From the NCBI RefSeq assembly GCF_949987515.2, contig NC_082688.1:102155893-102219892 (forward strand): 64,000 nt of DNA. The letters are read 5' to 3'. How positions within the stretch are numbered: the stretch's first letter is position 1; every line of letters starts with the position of its first letter. This DNA comes from Delphinus delphis. Lineage: Eukaryota > Chordata > Mammalia > Artiodactyla > Delphinidae. The translations under genes and the position numbers were made by a program. The notes below the pieces were generated by a model that worked only from the letters and a program-made list of their open reading frames with translations, was not told the origin of the DNA and did no database searches. Positions 58,862 to 64,000 of the stretch are shown piece after piece.

Positions 58862-59755
58862 ATGAGAAGACAGAAAAACACACAGCAGATAAAGGAGCAA
58901 GATAAAAATGCACCAGACCTAACAAATGAAGAGGAAATAGCCAGTCTACCTGAAAAAGAATTCAGAATAATGATAGTAAGGATGATCCGAAATCTTGGAA
59001 ATAGAACGGACAAAATGCAAGAAACAGTTAACAAGGACCTAGAAGAAATAAAGATGAAACAAGCAACGATGAACAACACAATAAATGAAATTAAAAGTAC
59101 TCTAGATGGGATCAATAGCAGAATAACTGAGGCAGAAGAACGGATAAGTGACCTGGAAGATAAAATAGTGGAAATAACTACTGCAGAGCAGAATAAAGAA
59201 AAAAGAATGAAAAGAACTGAGGACAGTCTCAGAGACCTCTGGGACAACATTAAACGCACCAACATTCGAATTATAAGGGTTCCAGAAGAAGAAGAGAAAA
59301 AGAAAGGAACTGAGAAAATATTTGAAGAGATTATAGTTGAAAACTTCCCTAATATGGGAAAGGAAATAGTTAATCAAGTCCAGGAAGCACAGAGAGTCCC
59401 ATACAGGATAAATACAAGGAGAAATACGCCAAGACACAAATTAACCAAACTGTCAAAAATTAAATACAAAGAAAGCATATTAAAAGCAGCAAGGGAAAAA
59501 CAACAAATAACACATAAGGGAATCCCCATAAGGTTAACAGCTGATCTCTCAGCAGAAACCCTACAAGCCAGAAGGGAGTGGCAGGACATACTGAAAGTGA
59601 TGAAGGAGAAAAACCTGCAACCAACATTACTCTACCCAGCAAGGATCTCATTCAGATTTGATGGAGAAATTAAAACCTTTACAGATAAGCAAAAGCTGAG
59701 AGAGTTCAGCACCACCAAATCAGCTTTACAACAAATGCTAAAGGATCTTCTCTAG
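58862..59755 (+). CDS. L1-D ORF1p, intact
   Basis: A single open frame of 297 codons plus stop. L1 ORF1p is a trimeric RNA-binding chaperone that coats L1 RNA (family knowledge; human 338 residues). Domains: N-terminal region to about 50; coiled coil about 50-105 (SRITEAEERISDLEDKIVEI); RRM about 135-220 (RTNIRIIRVPEEEE, EIVNQVQEAQRVPYR); C-terminal domain about 220-297 (ARISFRFDGEIKTFTDKQKL). No lesion seen. The start is the first ATG, with ATGAGAAGACAGAAAAACAC matching L1 ORF1 starts in the sibling copies. Whether it is expressed cannot be judged. Confidence 0.88.
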   Translation: MRRQKNTQQIKEQDKNAPDLTNEEEIASLPEKEFRIMIVRMIRNLGNRTDKMQETVNKDLEEIKMKQATMNNTINEIKSTLDGINSRITEAEERISDLEDKIVEITTAEQNKEKRMKRTEDSLRDLWDNIKRTNIRIIRVPEEEEKKKGTEKIFEEIIVENFPNMGKEIVNQVQEAQRVPYRINTRRNTPRHKLTKLSKIKYKESILKAAREKQQITHKGIPIRLTADLSAETLQARREWQDILKVMKEKNLQPTLLYPARISFRFDGEIKTFTDKQKLREFSTTKSALQQMLKDLL

Positions 59756-59813
59756 GCAAGAAACACAAGAGAAGGAAAAGACCTATAATAATGAACCCAA
59801 AACAATTTAGAAA

Positions 59814-62800
59814 ATGGGAATAGGAACATACATATCGATAATTACCTTAAATGTAAATGGACTAAATGCTCCCACCAAAAGACACAGATTAGCTGAATGG
59901 ATACAAAAACAAGACCCTTATATATGCTGTCTACAAGAGACCCACTTCAGACCTAGAGACACATACAGACTGAAAGTAAAGGGATGGAAAAAGATATTCC
60001 ATGCAAATGGAAACCAAAAGAAAGCTGGAGTAGCAATTCTCATATCAGACAAAATAGACTTTAAAATAAGGACTATTAAAGGAGACAAAGAAGGACACTA
60101 CATAATGATCAAGGGATCGATCCAAGAAGAAGATATAACAATTGTAAATATTTATGCACCCAACATAGGAGCACCTCAATATATAAGGTAAATACTAACA
60201 GCCATAAAGGGGAAAGCGACAGTAACACATTCATAGTAGGGGACTTAAACACCCCACTTTCACCAATGCACAGATCATCCTAAATGAAAATAAATCAGGA
60301 AACACAAGCTTTAAATGATACATTAAACAAGATAGACTTAATTGATATTTATAGGACACTCCATCCAAAAACAACAGAATACACATTTTTCTCAAGTGCT
60401 CATGGAACATTCTCCAGGATAGATCATATCTTGGGTCACAAATCAAGCCTTGGTAAATTTAAGAAAATTGAAATTGTATCAACTATCTTTTCCAACCAAA
60501 ACGCCATGAGACTAGATATCAATTACAGAAAAGATCTGTAAAAAATACAAACACATGGAGGCTAAACAATACACTACTTAATAATGAAGTGATCACTGAA
60601 GAAATCAAAGAGGAAATCAAAAAATACCTAGAAACAAATGACAATGGAGACACAACGACCCAAAACCTATGGGATGCAGCAAAAGCAGTTCTAAGGGGGA
60701 AGTTTATAGCAATACAAGCCCACCTTAAGAAGCAGGAAACATCTTGAATAAACAACCTAACCTTGCACCTCAAGCAATTAGAGAAAGAAGAACAAAAAAA
60801 CCCCAAAGCTAGCAGAAGGAAAGAAATCATAAAAATCAGATCAGAAATAAATGAAATCATAAAAATCAGATCAGAAATAAATGAAAAAGAAATAAATGAA
60901 AAAAAAAAAAAAAGAAAAAAAAAAAAGAAATGAAGGAAACAATAGCAAAGATCAATAAAACTAAAACCTGGTTCTTTGAGAAGATAAACAAAATAGATAA
61001 ACCACTAGCCAGACTCATCAAGAAAAAAAGGGAGAAGACTCAAATCAATAGAATTAGAAATGAAAAAGGAGAGGTAACAACTGACACTGCAGAAATAAAA
61101 AAGATTATGAGAGATTACTACAAGCAACTCTATGCCAATAAAATGGACAACCTGGAGGAAATGGACAAATTCTCATACATGCACAACCTGCCAAGACTGA
61201 ATCAGGAAGAAAAGGAAAATATGAACAGACCAACCACAAGCACTGAAATTGAAACTGTGATTAAAAAACTTCCAAGAAACAAAAGCCCAGGACCAGATGG
61301 CTTCACAGGCGAATTCAATCAAACATTTAGAGAAGAGCTAACACCTATCCTTCTCAAACTCTTCCAAAATATAGCAGAGGGAGGAACACTCCCAAACTCA
61401 TTCTACGAGGCCACCATCACCTTGATACCAAAACTAAACAAGGATGTCACAAAGAAAGAAAACTACAGGCCAATATCACTGATGAACATAGATGCAAAAA
61501 TCCTCAACAAAATACTAGCAAACAGAATCCAACAGCACATTAAAAGGATCATACACCATGATCAAGTGGGGTTTATACCAGGAATGCAAGGATTCTTCAA
61601 TATACGCAAATCTATCAATGTGATAAACCATATTAACAAATTGAAGGAGAAAAACCATATGATCATCTCAATAGATGCAGAGAAAGCTTTTGACAAAATT
61701 CAACACCCATTTATGATAAAAACCCTGCAGAAAGTAGGCATAGAGGGAACTTTCCTCAACATAATAAAGGCCATATATGACAAGCCCACAGCAAACATCA
61801 TGCTCAATGGTGAAAAACTGAAAGCATTTCCACTAAGATCAGGAACAAGACAAGGTTGCCCACTCTTACCACTCTTATTCAACATAGTTTTGGAAGTTTT
61901 AGCCACAGCAATCAGAGAAAAAAAGGAAATAAAAGGAATCCAAATCGGAAAAGAAGAAGTAAAGCTGTCACTGTTTGCAGATGACATGATCCTATACATA
62001 GAGAATCCTAAAGATGCTACCAGAAAACTACTAGAGCTAATCAATGAATTTGGTAAAGTGGCAGAATACAAAATTAATGCACAGAAATCTCTGGCATTCC
62101 TATATACTAATGATGAAAAATCTGAAATTGAAATCAAGAAAACACTCCCATTTACCATTGCAACAAAAAGAATAAAATATCTAGGAATAAACCTACCTAA
62201 GGAGACAAAAGACCTGTATGCAGAAAATTATAAGACACTGATGAAAGAAATTAAAGATGATACAAATAGATGGAGAGATATACCATGTTCTTGGATTGGA
62301 AGAATCAACATTGTGAAAATGACTCTACTACCCAAAGCAATCTATAGATTCAATGCAATCCCTATCAAACTACCACTGGCATTTTTCACAGAACTAGAAC
62401 AAAAAATTTTGCAATTTGTATGGAAACACAAAAGACCCCGAATAGCCAAAGCAATCTTGAGAACGAAAAAAGGAACTGGAGAAATCAGGCTCCCTGACTT
62501 CAGACTATACTACAAAGCTACAGTTATCAAGACGGTATGGTACTGGCACAAAAACAGAAAGATAGATCAATGGAACAGGATAGAAAGCCCAGAGATAAAC
62601 CCACGCACATATGGACACCTTATCTTTGATAAAGGTGGCAGGAATGTACAGTGGAGAAAGGACAGCCTCTTCAATAAGTGGTGCTCGGAAAACTGGACAG
62701 GTACACATAAAAGTATGAGATTAGATCACTCCCTAACACCATACACAAAAATAAGCTCAAAATGGATTAAAGACCTAAATGTAAGGCCAGAAACTATCAA

Positions 62801-63680
62801 ACTCTTAGAGGAAAACATAGGCAGAACACTCTATGACATAAATCACAGCAAGATCCTTTTTGACCCACCTCCTAGAGTAATGGAAATAAAAACAAAAATA
62901 AACAATTGGGACCTAATGAAACTTCAAAGCTTTTGCACAGCAAAGAAAACCATAAAGAAGACCAAAAGACAACCCTCAGAATGGGAGAAAATATTTGCAA
63001 ATGAAGCAACCGACAAAGGATTAATCTCCAAAATGTACAAGCAGCTCATGCAGCTCAATAACAAAAAACCAAACAACCCAATCCAAAAATGGGCAGAAGA
63101 CCTAAATAGACATTTCTCCAAAGAAGATATACAGACTGCCAACAAACACATGAAAGAATGCTCAACATCATTAATCATTAGAGAAATGCAAATCAAAACT
63201 ACAATGAGATATCATCTCACACCAGTCAGAATGGCCATCATCAAAAAATCTAGAAACAATAAATGCTGGAGAGGGTGTGGAGAAAAGGGAACACTTTTGC
63301 ACTGCTGGTGGGAATGTGAATTGGTTCAGCCACTATGGAGAACAGTATGGAGGTTCTTTAAAAAACTACAAATAGAACTACCATATGACCCAGCAATCCC
63401 ACTACTGGGCATATACCCTGAGAAAACCATAATTCAAAAAGAGTCATGTACCAAAATGTTCATTGCAGCTCTATTTACAATATCCCGGAGATGGAAACAA
63501 CCTAAGTGCCCATCATCGTATGAATGGATAAAGAAGATGTGGCACATATATACAATGGAATATTACTCAGCCATAAAAAGAAACGAAATTGAGCTATTTG
63601 TAATGAGGTGGATAGACCTAGAGTCTGTCATACAGAGTGAAGTAAGTCAGAAAGAAAAAGACAAAAATACCGTATGCTAA
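59814..63680 (+). pseudogene. L1-D ORF2: endonuclease part broken, RT and C-terminus open
   Basis: Encoded L1 endonuclease plus reverse transcriptase. The first 125 codons are open from 59814 (NVNGLNAPTKRHRLAEWIQK, CCLQETHFRP). Lesions: TAA at 60189, 1-base deletion near 60215, TAA at 60281, 1-base deletion near 60535, TGA at 60745, and an A-rich insertion at about 60855-60930. From 60930 a 916-codon frame is unbroken: RT ([49 protein letters not shown] near 61975) and the Cys-rich C-terminus ([20 protein letters not shown]). Endonuclease SDHN reads SNQN. It cannot make full ORF2p. Confidence 0.92.
60820..60930. repeat. Local duplication plus A-rich expansion within L1-D ORF2
   Basis: ATCATAAAAATCAGATCAGA then AATAAATGAA occurs twice in tandem (about 60827 and 60858), followed by AATAAATGAAAAA runs and about 26 mostly A bases. 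L1-C lacks this, so it is specific to L1-D and shifts the frame. Confidence 0.9.
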
Positions 63681-64000
63681 CACATATATATGGAATTTAA
63701 GAAAAAAAAAATGTCATGAAGAACCTAGGGGTAAGGCAGGAATAAAGACGCAGAGCTCCTAGAGAACGACTTGAGGTTATAGGGAGGGGGAAGGGTGAGC
63801 TGTGACAGGGCAAGAGAGAGTCATGGACATATACACACTAACAAATGTAGTAAGGTAGATAGCTAGTGGGAAGCAGCCGCATGGCACAGGGATATTGGCT
63901 CGGTGCTTTGTGACAGCCTGGAGGGGTGGGATAGGGAGGGTGGGAGGGAGGGAGGGAGATGCAAGAGGGAAGACATATGGGAACATATGTTTATGTATGA

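Larger units (their letters stand above)
56479..64000 (+). mobile_element. L1-D: near full-length L1, running off the window
   Basis: Begins GGGGACCTTGAAGATGGCGT, with 5' UTR to 58861, intact ORF1 58862-59755, and damaged ORF2 59814-63680. The 3' UTR continues to the right edge; by comparison with L1-C only about 100 bases and the A-tail are missing. Youngest-looking member of the stack. Antisense to KCTD9. Confidence 0.92.

Overview
This window is mammalian nuclear DNA from a cetartiodactyl, almost certainly a cetacean. About ten copies of the long tRNA-derived SINE with the tail ending in GTACGCGGGCC/GTACCGCA (CHR-2-like, characteristic of whales and dolphins) sit beside shorter CHR-type SINEs and cetartiodactyl L1 3' ends. 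I cannot tell baleen from toothed whale.

Gene order is DOCK5 (plus) > < GNRH1 (minus) < KCTD9 (minus), the order known from human 8p21. Positions 160-21749 hold the last eleven coding exons of DOCK5, a Rac guanine-nucleotide exchange factor. They splice in frame to 444 residues plus stop: the end of the DHR-2 catalytic domain, a basic/serine-rich linker and a proline-rich tail. About 7.5 kb follows that contains the DOCK5 3' UTR, with its end not certain.

Positions 29115-33881 hold GNRH1 on the minus strand. The three coding exons encode a complete 91-residue prepro-GnRH with the [10 protein letters not shown] decapeptide and GKR processing site. I also propose a non-coding exon 1 with a TATA box, and a distal GATA-rich block near 36.25 kb that may be the GnRH neuronal enhancer.

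Positions about 37.97-42.68 kb hold the last three coding exons of KCTD9 (minus): 118 residues of pentapeptide repeats and the authentic C-terminus. Its upstream exons lie beyond the right edge.

From about 45.1 kb to the end, about 19 kb of a KCTD9 intron is a stack of L1 retrotransposons, all plus-strand and so antisense to KCTD9. They are nested: old L1-A is broken by L1-B; L1-B is interrupted in its 5' UTR by a 5'-truncated L1-C (11-bp target duplication) and in its ORF2 by a near full-length L1-D. SINEs sit inside L1-A and L1-C. L1-D has an intact 297-codon ORF1 and a GC-rich 5' UTR with two sets of tandem repeats, but a damaged ORF2. L1-C and L1-D share ORF2-disabling changes, which suggests a common defective source. 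No bacterial-type system, CRISPR array or convincing new protein-coding gene was found. The most notable points are the nested L1 stack, the shared ORF2 lesions, an L1-derived splice acceptor in DOCK5, and the candidate GnRH regulatory elements.
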